DNA of 5,849 nt from Xanthobacteraceae bacterium. Lineage in GTDB: Bacteria; Pseudomonadota; Alphaproteobacteria; Rhizobiales; Xanthobacteraceae. The number at the start of each line of letters is the position of its first letter. The stretch's first letter is position 1. The position numbers and the translations under genes are program-made. The notes beneath the pieces are model-generated. The model was not told the origin of the DNA, did no database searches, and was given only the letters and a program-made list of their open reading frames with translations. Shown here piece by piece: positions 1 to 5,849 of this stretch. The stretch spans positions 1 to 5,849 of the forward strand of contig JASHXX010000163.1 in the NCBI GenBank assembly GCA_030043335.1. The letters run 5' to 3'.

Positions 1-247
1 TCACGAAACCGCCGAGCGGGATGGCGGAGATCTTCCAGCGCGTGCCGTGGCGATCGTTGAAGCCGATGATTTCCGGTCCGAAGCCGATCGAGAACACCAG
101 AATGCGCACGCCGCACCAGCGCGCCACCAGGAAATGCCCGAGCTCGTGGAAGAACACGACAATGCTGAGGACGAACAAGAACGGAATCACGTACCCGACA
201 ACGCCGCCGCCGAGCGCGTGCAAATGCGAAACCAGATTAGACCCCAT
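1..247 (-). CDS. rseP: RseP-family site-2 zinc metalloprotease, N-terminal part (runs off left edge)
   Basis: First 82 residues of an inner-membrane zinc metalloprotease (M50 family; RseP/YaeL in E. coli, MmpA in Caulobacter). The family cleaves transmembrane segments of anti-sigma factors and other substrates. Visible: a short N-terminus (MGSNLVSHLH), a hydrophobic first membrane segment at about residues 17-33, and the zinc-binding HELGH motif at residues 34-38, with His34 and His38 as metal ligands and Glu35 catalytic. FGPEI (residues 56-60) and PLGGF (77-81) follow and are typical of the family. The PDZ domains and the C-terminal LDG motif lie outside the window. The ATG at 247-245 was chosen because it gives the usual short cytoplasmic tail before the first helix and has AGGG (258-255) 7 nt upstream as a weak Shine-Dalgarno. 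It is the last gene of the visible cluster, 41 nt after dxr. Family assignment is firm; the exact start is less so. Confidence 0.93.
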   Translation of the reverse strand, partial: MGSNLVSHLHALGGGVVGYVIPFLFVLSIVVFFHELGHFLVARWCGVRILVFSIGFGPEIIGFNDRHGTRWKISAIPLGGFV

Positions 248-254
248 GATAAAG

Positions 255-289
255 CCCTAACCCCTTGAATCCCTGCCCGATCCCAACCC
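255..289 (-). promoter_or_regulatory. Six-run G-tract (putative G-quadruplex) in the dxr-rseP spacer
   Basis: On the minus (mRNA-sense) strand this segment has six runs of three or more G: 289-287, 284-282, 278-276, 273-271, 264-261 and 257-255. The loops between them are TT, ATC, CA, ATTCAA and TTA. The first four runs alone (289-271) meet the classical G3+N1-7 quadruplex pattern. The first run uses the G of the dxr TAG stop codon, and the last run, which contains the likely rseP Shine-Dalgarno, ends 7 nt before the rseP ATG. The motif is seen directly. That it folds and affects rseP translation or transcription is inference. Confidence 0.55.
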
Positions 290-1512
290 TAGGATGCCAT
301 TGCGGCAATTTCGGGCAAGAGGTCGCCCGCTGTCCTTCTGGCGTTATGGTCAATGGCGAGGGCATCCTCAACCGATTGCGGCTCGCCCAGCGCGCTTTGC
401 CGGTCGGCGGCGTCGAGCGTCGCCTCGACCAGGGCCGGAATACTAGTGAATCCGAGCCGGCCGGCGACGAATTCGCGCACCGCAATCTCGTTGGCGGCGT
501 TGAGCACGGTCGGGGCGGCGCCGCCGGCGGCAAGCGCCCGCCGCGCCAGCGCCAAGGCGGGAAAGCGAAGGAGGTCGGGCTCCTCGAATGTCAGCGAGGC
601 GATGCGGGCGAGATCAAGCCGCGCCGCCGGTGTTCCCATGCGCACCGGCCAAGCCAGGCAGTGGGAAATCGGGATCCGCATGTCCGGCGAGCCGAGCTGG
701 GCGACGACGGAGCCGTCGCGGAACTCCACCAGGCCATGGACCACCGATTGCGGATGAACCACCACGTCGAGCGCGTCCGGTCCGAGCGCAAACAGGTGAT
801 GCGCCTCGATGAGTTCCAGGCCCTTGTTCATCAAGGTTGCCGAATCGATCGTGACCTTGGGTCCCATCGACCAGGTCGGGTGCTTGAGCGCCTGCTCGAC
901 GGTGACCCGCCGGATCGCTTCGAGCGTGTAGGTGCGAAACGGCCCGCCCGAAGCGGTCAGCACGATGCGCCGCACGTCCTCGCGTCGGCCCGCGCCCAAC
1001 GCCTGGAAGATGGCGTTGTGCTCCGAATCGACCGGCAGCACGGTGGCGCCGGCGGCCGCGGCACGGCTCATGAACAGCGCGCCGGCGCAAACGAGGCACT
1101 CCTTGTTGGCGAGCGCGACCGTCGCGCCACGTTCGGCGGCGGCGAGCGTCGGTTTGAGGCTCGTGGCACCGGTAATTGCCGCCATAACCCAATCGGCGGG
1201 CCGCTGCGCCGCCTCGACCACTGCCGCGGGACCGGCGCCGGCTTCGATGCCGCTGCCGGAGAGCGCCGATTTGAGCTCTTTGTAAGCGTCAGGTTCGGCC
1301 ACCGCGGCAAAGCGCGCGCCGAGTTCGCGTGCAAGGTGGGCGAGCGCTGCGGCATTGCGACGGGCGGTCAGCGCCTCGATGCGATAGCGGGCCGGCTCCT
1401 GACGCAGCAGATCGACCGTGCTCGACCCTATCGAGCCGGTGGCGCCGAGAAGCGTCACCGAGCGCGGCACGGGCGCAAGCTCTACTCTTGCCCGCGGTTT
1501 CGACTGTTTCAT
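289..1512 (-). CDS. dxr: 1-deoxy-D-xylulose 5-phosphate reductoisomerase
   Basis: Converts DXP to 2-C-methyl-D-erythritol 4-phosphate with NADPH and a divalent metal. This is the committed step of the MEP isoprenoid pathway and the target of fosmidomycin; the enzyme is cytoplasmic. The 407 residues match the family length. The NADPH-binding GATGSIGS loop is at residues 23-30, NKECLV at 136-141, and [11 protein letters not shown] at 160-170 with metal ligands Asp162 and Glu164. The substrate loop LKHPTWSMG (209-217) carries His211. [10 protein letters not shown] (224-233) supplies Asn229, Lys230 and the third metal ligand Glu233. HPQSVVH follows at 253-259, and NAANE at 338-342 lies in the C-terminal domain. 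The ATG at 1512 was chosen: it starts 5 nt after the cdsA stop with GGTAGG just upstream. An ATG four codons earlier (1524) would overlap cdsA by 7 nt. The open frame continues far upstream through cdsA, but that part does not resemble Dxr. Likely translated from the same mRNA as cdsA. Confidence 0.97.
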   Translation of the reverse strand: MKQSKPRARVELAPVPRSVTLLGATGSIGSSTVDLLRQEPARYRIEALTARRNAAALAHLARELGARFAAVAEPDAYKELKSALSGSGIEAGAGPAAVVEAAQRPADWVMAAITGATSLKPTLAAAERGATVALANKECLVCAGALFMSRAAAAGATVLPVDSEHNAIFQALGAGRREDVRRIVLTASGGPFRTYTLEAIRRVTVEQALKHPTWSMGPKVTIDSATLMNKGLELIEAHHLFALGPDALDVVVHPQSVVHGLVEFRDGSVVAQLGSPDMRIPISHCLAWPVRMGTPAARLDLARIASLTFEEPDLLRFPALALARRALAAGGAAPTVLNAANEIAVREFVAGRLGFTSIPALVEATLDAADRQSALGEPQSVEDALAIDHNARRTAGDLLPEIAAMAS

Positions 1513-1517
1513 CGGAC

Positions 1518-2392
1518 CTACCATAGCAGCAAGCCGGCGCCCGCGGCCGCGGTTCCGTGCCGAACGATTCCGATGAGGAGTGCAGCAAACGTGGCGACCA
1601 GGAAGCCGTCGAGCCGATCCATCAATCCCCCGTGACCCGGGATCAGCCGGCCGGCATCCTTCGCGCCGAAACGTCGTTTGACCGCAGACTCGAACAGGTC
1701 GCCGGCCTGCGCCAGGACTGAAAGCAGCAACGCCATAACCCCGGCTATCCCCAGCTTGCCAATACCGCTCGCATAGGCGACCGCGACGCCTGCGGCAACC
1801 CCCCCGGCGGCGCCGCCAATAGCGCCGGCCCAGGTCTTCTTCGGGCTGACCCGCAACCACAATAGCGGCCCGCCGATTGCTCGCCCGCATAGAAAGGCAA
1901 AAATGTCGGTGGTCCAGACTGTTGCGAACAAGAATAGAAGTGCCGTCAGACCCCATAATGGGTCCTGCCGCAGCACCCCAGGGCCAAAAAACGCAATGCC
2001 GGCATAGACCACGCCGGCCGCAGCCCAAATTCCGGCATCCGGCGTTGCCCTCCCGGCCATGACGCCCGCAAGCCCGGCGCCCGCCGCGATGGCGACGGCC
2101 GCGGTCCCCGGCTGGTCAAGCCCGGTAAGCACCAAAGCAGCGGTCAAGGCCGCCAAGCCGGGTGCGAGACTGCGGGCGTCCGCCTTGGCGGTCAGATGCG
2201 TCCATTCCCGGAGGATGCCGGCAGCGGCAAACGCGCAGAGGACCAGAAAAGGCCAGCCGCCCATATAGGTGATCGCCAGTACGGCAGGGGCAAGCACCGC
2301 CGTCGAAGCGGTGCGCAACGCGAGGCTGCCGCCCTCGCCCGCCTCCGCGGTGACATCTGCGCCGATTCGCTCGCCGCGATGGTCGGGCGTGG

Positions 2393-2396
<4 letters not shown>
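1518..2396 (-). CDS. cdsA: Phosphatidate cytidylyltransferase (CDP-diacylglycerol synthase)
   Basis: Integral inner-membrane enzyme that makes CDP-diacylglycerol from phosphatidate and CTP, the branch point for bacterial phospholipids. The 292-residue product has a hydrophilic N-terminus of about 25 residues and then a series of Ala/Gly/Leu-rich membrane helices from about residue 30 to 230. Family motifs: [10 protein letters not shown] (163-172), SPKKTWAG (184-191) and the full CDS signature from Ser237 to Asp263 ([20 protein letters not shown], then GLMDRLD), which holds the catalytic Lys-Asp and His-Gly-Gly elements. A last hydrophobic helix ends the protein. The start is GTG at 2396-2394, overlapping the uppS TGA as GTGA. 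No strong Shine-Dalgarno is visible, so translational coupling to uppS is likely. The next in-frame alternative, TTG at codon 27, would remove the N-terminal tail. One G7 run on the coding strand (1805-1799) encodes Gly-Gly-Val. Confidence 0.96.
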
Positions 2397-3171
<775 letters not shown>

Positions 3172-3175
<4 letters not shown>

Positions 3176-3192
3176 ACGGTCATGATCTCCTT
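3172..3192 (-). promoter_or_regulatory. frr/uppS TTGA stop-start overlap with AAGGAG upstream
   Basis: The frr frame ends ATG-ACC-GTT-TGA and the uppS frame begins at the TTG inside GTTTGA, so the two genes share four bases (3175-3172). A good AAGGAG (3192-3187) lies within the last frr codons, 11 nt from the TTG, slightly longer than the ideal spacing. This layout suggests termination-reinitiation coupling. The rare TTG start may lower uppS output relative to frr. Confidence 0.7.
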
Positions 3193-3735
3193 TTCCTTGC
3201 CGGCCAGCATCTTGTCGACCTCGGCGATGGTCGCGTCGGTTGCTTTCTGCACCTCGCCGGCTTGGCGTTCGTGTTCGTCCTCGCTGATCTTGTGGTCCTT
3301 CTCCATCTTCTTGAGCAGGTCGAGTCCGTCGCGGCGGACGTGGCGTACGGCAACCCGCGCCGCCTCGGCATATTTGTGCGCGACCTTCGCCAGCTCGCGG
3401 CGGCGCTCTTCGTTGAGTTCGGGGATGCGCAATTTCAACACCTGGCCCTCGGTCGAAGGCGTCAGTCCGAGGTTCGCGGCCGAGATCGCCTTCTCGACCG
3501 CATGCACCATCGAGCGGTCCCAGACCTGGACGTTGAGAAGCCGCGGCTCGGGAACGCTGATCGTGGCCAGCTGATTGAGCGGCATGTGACTGCCATAGGC
3601 CTCGACCTGGACGTGGTCGAGCAAGGCGGTCGAGGCGCGCCCGGTGCGCAGACCTGCAAGCTCCTGCTTGAGCGAGCCGATCGCGCCCTGCATGCGGCGC
3701 TTGAGATCATTCATGTCGAAAGTCGTTGTTGCCAT
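3172..3735 (-). CDS. frr: Ribosome recycling factor (RRF)
   Basis: Cytoplasmic factor that, with EF-G, splits the post-termination ribosome so it can be reused. At 187 residues it has standard length. The long three-helix bundle begins at about residue 8; LRTGRAS is at 29-35. The small beta domain includes VEAYGS (44-49), [14 protein letters not shown] (52-65) and VQVWD (69-73). [12 protein letters not shown] (104-115) and VRHVRRD (130-136) follow in the second and third helices and include the conserved arginines that contact 23S rRNA. The start ATG at 3735 is well supported by GGAGG 5 nt upstream. Met8 is an internal alternative without such a site. The gene follows pyrH after 66 nt and overlaps uppS by 4 nt, the usual alphaproteobacterial arrangement. 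Confidence 0.98.
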
Positions 3736-3740
3736 GGCGC

Positions 3741-3745
3741 CCTCC
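3741..3745 (-). promoter_or_regulatory. Ribosome binding site of frr
   Basis: GGAGG on the minus strand, 5 nt before the frr ATG at 3735. It is the strongest Shine-Dalgarno of the visible cluster and decides the frr start in favour of Met1 over Met8. Confidence 0.85.
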
Positions 3746-3801
3746 GCGATTTGCCGGTCCGGGACGGCTTTGATCCTTGGTCGGCCGCTTCGCCCGATTC
3801 C

Positions 3802-4527
3802 TCAGCCGACGGTGGTGTAGTGCCCTTCCCCGCGCAAGACCGTCTCGATCGCGCTCTGCTCCCGGATCGAGAACACGATGATAGGCATACGGATTTCCCG
3901 GGCAAGCGCGAACGCCGTCGCATCCATGATTTTCAGGTTTTGGTTGAGCGCCTGTTGATGGTCGAGGCGGTCGTAACGCCGCGCCGTGGGGTCGCGCTTG
4001 GGATCGGCGCTATAGACGCCGTCGACGTCGGTCGCCTTGAGGACGGCGTCACAGCCCATCTCGGCGGCGCGCAGCACCGCCGTGGTGTCGGTGGTGAAAT
4101 ACGGGTTGCCGGTGCCGCCGGCGAACACGATGATCATGTCGTCTTCGAGGTGGCGCAGCGCGCGCTGGCGTTCATAGGTCTCGCAGACCTGCGGCATCGC
4201 CAGCGCCGACATGGTGCGGGCGTTGACGCCGGCGCGCTCGATTGCCGCCTCGAGCACCAGCGCGTTCATGACCGTGGCCAGCATGCCCATCGCGTCGGCG
4301 GTCGGCCTCGACAGCCCGTCCTCGGAGATCTGCGCGCCGCGAAGAATATTGCCGCCGCCGACCACGATGCCGAGCCCGATACCCAAGGAATGGGCGGCAA
4401 CGAGATCGGCGGCGAAGCGGTCGATGGTCGGCTGATCGATGCCGAATTTTTCCCGGCCGCTCAACGCCTCACCGGAGAGCTTGACGATGACCCGTCGGTA
4501 GTTCGGTTTCGCCATCGAGTTCGTCAT
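3802..4527 (-). CDS. pyrH: UMP kinase (uridylate kinase)
   Basis: Cytoplasmic hexameric kinase of the amino-acid-kinase fold that phosphorylates UMP to UDP with ATP; the bacterial enzyme is normally activated by GTP and inhibited by UTP. The 241-residue product shows KLSGEAL (16-22), the Gly-rich GGGN (57-60), [17 protein letters not shown] (74-90), [14 protein letters not shown] (137-150) for UMP and metal binding, KATDVDGVY (164-172) and MDATA (201-205). Two in-frame ATGs lie close together, at 4527 and 4515. The first is preferred because the purine-rich AAAGGGACGGA lies upstream at workable spacing; the second begins MAKPNYRRV, nearer to where most family members start, but has no clear ribosome site. 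The start is therefore uncertain by four codons. A 106-nt leader separates it from tsf, the widest spacer in the window. Confidence 0.97.
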   Translation of the reverse strand: MTNSMAKPNYRRVIVKLSGEALSGREKFGIDQPTIDRFAADLVAAHSLGIGLGIVVGGGNILRGAQISEDGLSRPTADAMGMLATVMNALVLEAAIERAGVNARTMSALAMPQVCETYERQRALRHLEDDMIIVFAGGTGNPYFTTDTTAVLRAAEMGCDAVLKATDVDGVYSADPKRDPTARRYDRLDHQQALNQNLKIMDATAFALAREIRMPIIVFSIREQSAIETVLRGEGHYTTVG

Positions 4528-4633
4528 CGGGATCGTCCGTCCCTTTCAGACGGGTTGCGGGCGCGGCGAAACCCATCGGTCGCGATGCTCTCCTCGGCGG
4601 GTCTTGATCCGCGCTGCGCCCCGCCCCAACCGC
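4528..4633 (-). other. tsf-pyrH leader region
   Basis: Untranslated 106-nt spacer. On the minus strand it begins with a G-rich stretch (GGGGCGGGG near 4627-4619) and ends with a small stem: CCGTC (4553-4549) can pair with GACGG (4541-4537) over a 7-nt loop that contains AAGG of the pyrH ribosome site. No T-tract follows any stem, so I see no Rho-independent terminator, and no convincing promoter boxes are recognisable. pyrH is probably co-transcribed with tsf, but the spacing leaves room for an internal promoter. Confidence 0.4.
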
Positions 4634-5554
4634 TTACGTACCCGCCAAGGCCGCTACCTCGCCGCCGAAATCGCCGCTCGGCCGGTCGATGCCCTCGCCG
4701 AGCGCGTAGCGCACGAAGCCGGCGATCTTGATCGGCGCGCCGGCCCTGCTCTCGCTCTCCTTGAGCGCCTGCGCCACGCTTTTCTTGTCGTCGTGGATGA
4801 AAGCCTGGTCGAGCAGGCACACCTCCTTGTAGAAAGTCTTCAGGCCGGAATCCACGATCTTCTCGATGACGTTTGCTGGCTTGCCCTGGGCCTTGAATTT
4901 CTCGGCAAGGATGTTGCGCTCGCGCTCGATCGTCGCGGCGTCGAGCCCCGAGGCATCGATCGCCTGCGGGTTGGCGAAGGCGATATGCATCGCCACCTTG
5001 CGGCCGAACGCCTTGAGCTCGTCGCTGTTGCCAGAGGATTCCAGCGCGACGATCACGCCGATCTTGCCCAGGCCGTCGGTGACCGAATTGTGCACGTAGC
5101 TCGCGATGGCGCCGTTGCCGACGGCAAGGGCGGCGGCGCGCCGCAGCGTCATGTTCTCGCCGATCTTGGCGATGGTCTCGGCGATGGCGTCGGCGATATC
5201 GCGGTCGCCGACGCGAGCGGTCAGGATCTTGTCGACGTCTGCCCCGACGTCGAGCGCGACATCGGCGATCATCTTCACCAGACCCTGGAACAGGTCGTTG
5301 CGCGCGACGAAGTCGGTTTCGGAATTCACCTCGACGACGACACCCTTGTTGGCCTTCAACGCGACGCCAATCAGCCCGTCGGCGGCGATCCGTCCCGCCT
5401 TTTTGGCGGCCTTGGCGAGTCCTTTCTTGCGCAGCCAATCGACCGCATTCTCGAGGTTGCCGTCGCTCTCGCTGAGCGCCGCCTTGCAATCCATCATGCC
5501 GGCCCCGGTCTTGTCGCGGAGCTCCTTCACCATGTTCGCGGTGATGTTCGCCAT
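4634..5554 (-). CDS. tsf: Translation elongation factor Ts
   Basis: Guanine nucleotide exchange factor that releases GDP from EF-Tu in the cytoplasm. The 306 residues fit the proteobacterial long form with two core subdomains. The N-terminal UBA-like domain (about 1-50) contains signature 1, [16 protein letters not shown] (12-27). Signature 2, [11 protein letters not shown] (75-85), includes the TDFV loop that contacts EF-Tu. SYVHNS (152-157) and RKVAMHIA (185-192) belong to the core subdomains. The C-terminal module [10 protein letters not shown] (280-289) is well conserved. The start ATG at 5554 has TAAGGA (5569-5564) 9 nt upstream, and the [13 protein letters not shown] start is family-like. 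It lies 89 nt after rpsB, its near-universal bacterial partner, so co-transcription is expected. Confidence 0.98.
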   Translation of the reverse strand: MANITANMVKELRDKTGAGMMDCKAALSESDGNLENAVDWLRKKGLAKAAKKAGRIAADGLIGVALKANKGVVVEVNSETDFVARNDLFQGLVKMIADVALDVGADVDKILTARVGDRDIADAIAETIAKIGENMTLRRAAALAVGNGAIASYVHNSVTDGLGKIGVIVALESSGNSDELKAFGRKVAMHIAFANPQAIDASGLDAATIERERNILAEKFKAQGKPANVIEKIVDSGLKTFYKEVCLLDQAFIHDDKKSVAQALKESESRAGAPIKIAGFVRYALGEGIDRPSGDFGGEVAALAGT

Positions 5555-5563
5555 TGTTGTCAG

Positions 5564-5569
5564 TCCTTA
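5564..5569 (-). promoter_or_regulatory. Ribosome binding site of tsf
   Basis: TAAGGA on the minus strand, 9 nt before the tsf ATG at 5554. It supports that start. Confidence 0.7.
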
Positions 5570-5584
5570 CGCGGTCTCGTTCGC

Positions 5585-5638
5585 GGGCGCGCCGCCGGCG
5601 CGAGCCCGGAATCCACGATGGCAACGCCGCGGAATGAC
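5585..5638 (-). repeat. Repeat-like palindrome between rpsB and tsf
   Basis: On the minus strand GGG-CT-CGCGCC (5607-5597) can pair with GGCGCG-CCC (5593-5585) across a GGC loop, forming a 9-bp GC stem with a CT bulge. Just 5' of it are GGATTCCGGG and, about 23 nt further up, TCATTCCGCGG, two copies of an ATTCCGSG element. From general knowledge, palindromes with GGATTCCGGGC / GCGCCC / GGAATGAC ends are common dispersed intergenic repeats in Bradyrhizobium and Rhodopseudomonas relatives, and this looks like a degenerate member. The stem is not followed by a T-run, so it is not a typical terminator. It may act as an attenuator or RNA-stabilising element between the two genes. Confidence 0.5.
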
Positions 5639-5643
5639 AGAAG

Positions 5644-5849
5644 TCACTCGGTAGCGGCAACCTGTTCCTTGGCCCGGGCGATCCAGCCTTCGACGCGGCC
5701 GGGCAGCCCAACCTCCTCGCCGATGTTGTGCGCGGCGGCAGGCGACAGTTCGGCGATCTGCCAGACGTGGAAGATGCCGAGGTCGTTGAGCTGCTTTTCG
5801 ATCGCCGGCGACACGCCGGGGAATTTCTTGAGATCGTCGGCGACGCCGC
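5644..5849 (-). CDS. rpsB: 30S ribosomal protein S2, C-terminal extension (partial, enters from right edge)
   Basis: The last 67 residues of an open frame that enters from the right edge and ends at TGA (5646-5644). The visible part, DDLKKFPGVSPAIEKQLNDL followed by GIFHVWQIAEL and an acidic/Ala-rich tail ending KEQVAATE, is not the S2 core. It is a small helix-hairpin-helix-like module of the type seen at the C-terminus of S2 in many Hyphomicrobiales and in other alphaproteobacterial proteins such as extended L21 and NuoE. Assignment to rpsB rests on this resemblance plus the position directly upstream of tsf; the S2 core itself lies outside the window. The extension may add an RNA or protein contact on the small subunit, but its role is not established here. 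Without the upstream part, an unrelated protein carrying the same module cannot be fully excluded. Confidence 0.8.
   Translation of the reverse strand, partial: GVADDLKKFPGVSPAIEKQLNDLGIFHVWQIAELSPAAAHNIGEEVGLPGRVEGWIARAKEQVAATE

Noticed and set aside
265..1635. Plus-strand open frame of 456 codons opposite dxr
   Set aside because: It is antisense to a clear dxr, its translation is Arg/Gly/His-rich with no family motif, and long antisense frames are a normal by-product of GC-ending codons.
1513..2028. Upstream extension of the dxr frame through cdsA
   Set aside because: The extra 172 codons do not resemble Dxr, which starts family-like near the ATG at 1512; they are an out-of-frame reading of cdsA.
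3736..3801. Imperfect GC palindrome in the pyrH-frr spacer (GCCGTCC / GGACCGGC)
   Set aside because: The pairing is interrupted, has almost no loop and lacks a T-run; nothing beyond the frr ribosome site is supported there.
4469..4576. A 35-codon minus-strand frame starting in the pyrH leader and ending inside pyrH (possible uORF)
   Set aside because: Its GAGGAG lies about 13 nt from the ATG, too far for a good ribosome site, the peptide has no recognisable feature, and such frames are expected by chance.
5585..5607. Rho-independent terminator between rpsB and tsf
   Set aside because: The hairpin is strong, but the sequence after it on the minus strand is GCGAACGAGACC, without a T-run.
4524..5711. 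Minus-strand open frame of 395 codons overlapping tsf
   Set aside because: It is in a different frame from tsf, is extremely Arg-rich, and crosses the rpsB stop and the spacer palindrome; a shadow of tsf.

Overview
The window is a stretch of a core alphaproteobacterial housekeeping cluster. All eight genes are read from the minus strand, so transcription runs from high to low coordinates: rpsB (C-terminal end only), tsf, pyrH, frr, uppS, cdsA, dxr and rseP (N-terminal end only). The DNA is GC-rich, and the genes use GC-ending codons throughout. The order frr-uppS-cdsA-dxr-rseP, with dxr after cdsA rather than before uppS as in E. coli, together with an S2 protein that carries a helical C-terminal extension, points to Alphaproteobacteria. 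Hyphomicrobiales (Bradyrhizobium/Rhodopseudomonas/Pseudolabrys-like) is the most likely order. The genus cannot be fixed from this window.

Layout: 5644-5849 holds the end of ribosomal protein S2. An 89-bp spacer (5555-5643) contains a GC-rich hairpin with ATTCCGSG-type flanks that looks like a dispersed intergenic palindrome. Elongation factor Ts follows (4634-5554), then a 106-bp leader (4528-4633) and UMP kinase (3802-4527), then a 66-bp spacer and ribosome recycling factor (3172-3735). From there the genes are packed tightly. uppS overlaps frr by 4 nt through TTGA, cdsA overlaps uppS by 4 nt through GTGA, and dxr starts 5 nt after cdsA. A 41-nt spacer between dxr and rseP contains six closely spaced G-runs on the mRNA-sense strand. 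rseP then runs off the left edge.

The first half serves translation and nucleotide supply: S2, EF-Ts, UMP kinase and RRF. The second half serves the envelope. Dxr opens the MEP isoprenoid pathway, UppS uses its products to make the C55 lipid carrier for peptidoglycan and polysaccharides, CdsA makes CDP-diacylglycerol for phospholipids, and RseP is the intramembrane protease of envelope-stress signalling. All genes look intact with their key motifs present. I see no mobile element, tRNA, rRNA, CRISPR array or clear Rho-independent terminator, and no new multi-gene system. The most interesting signal is regulatory: a canonical G-quadruplex motif on the coding strand just upstream of rseP. Next are the TTG/GTG overlapping starts and the repeat-like hairpin between rpsB and tsf.
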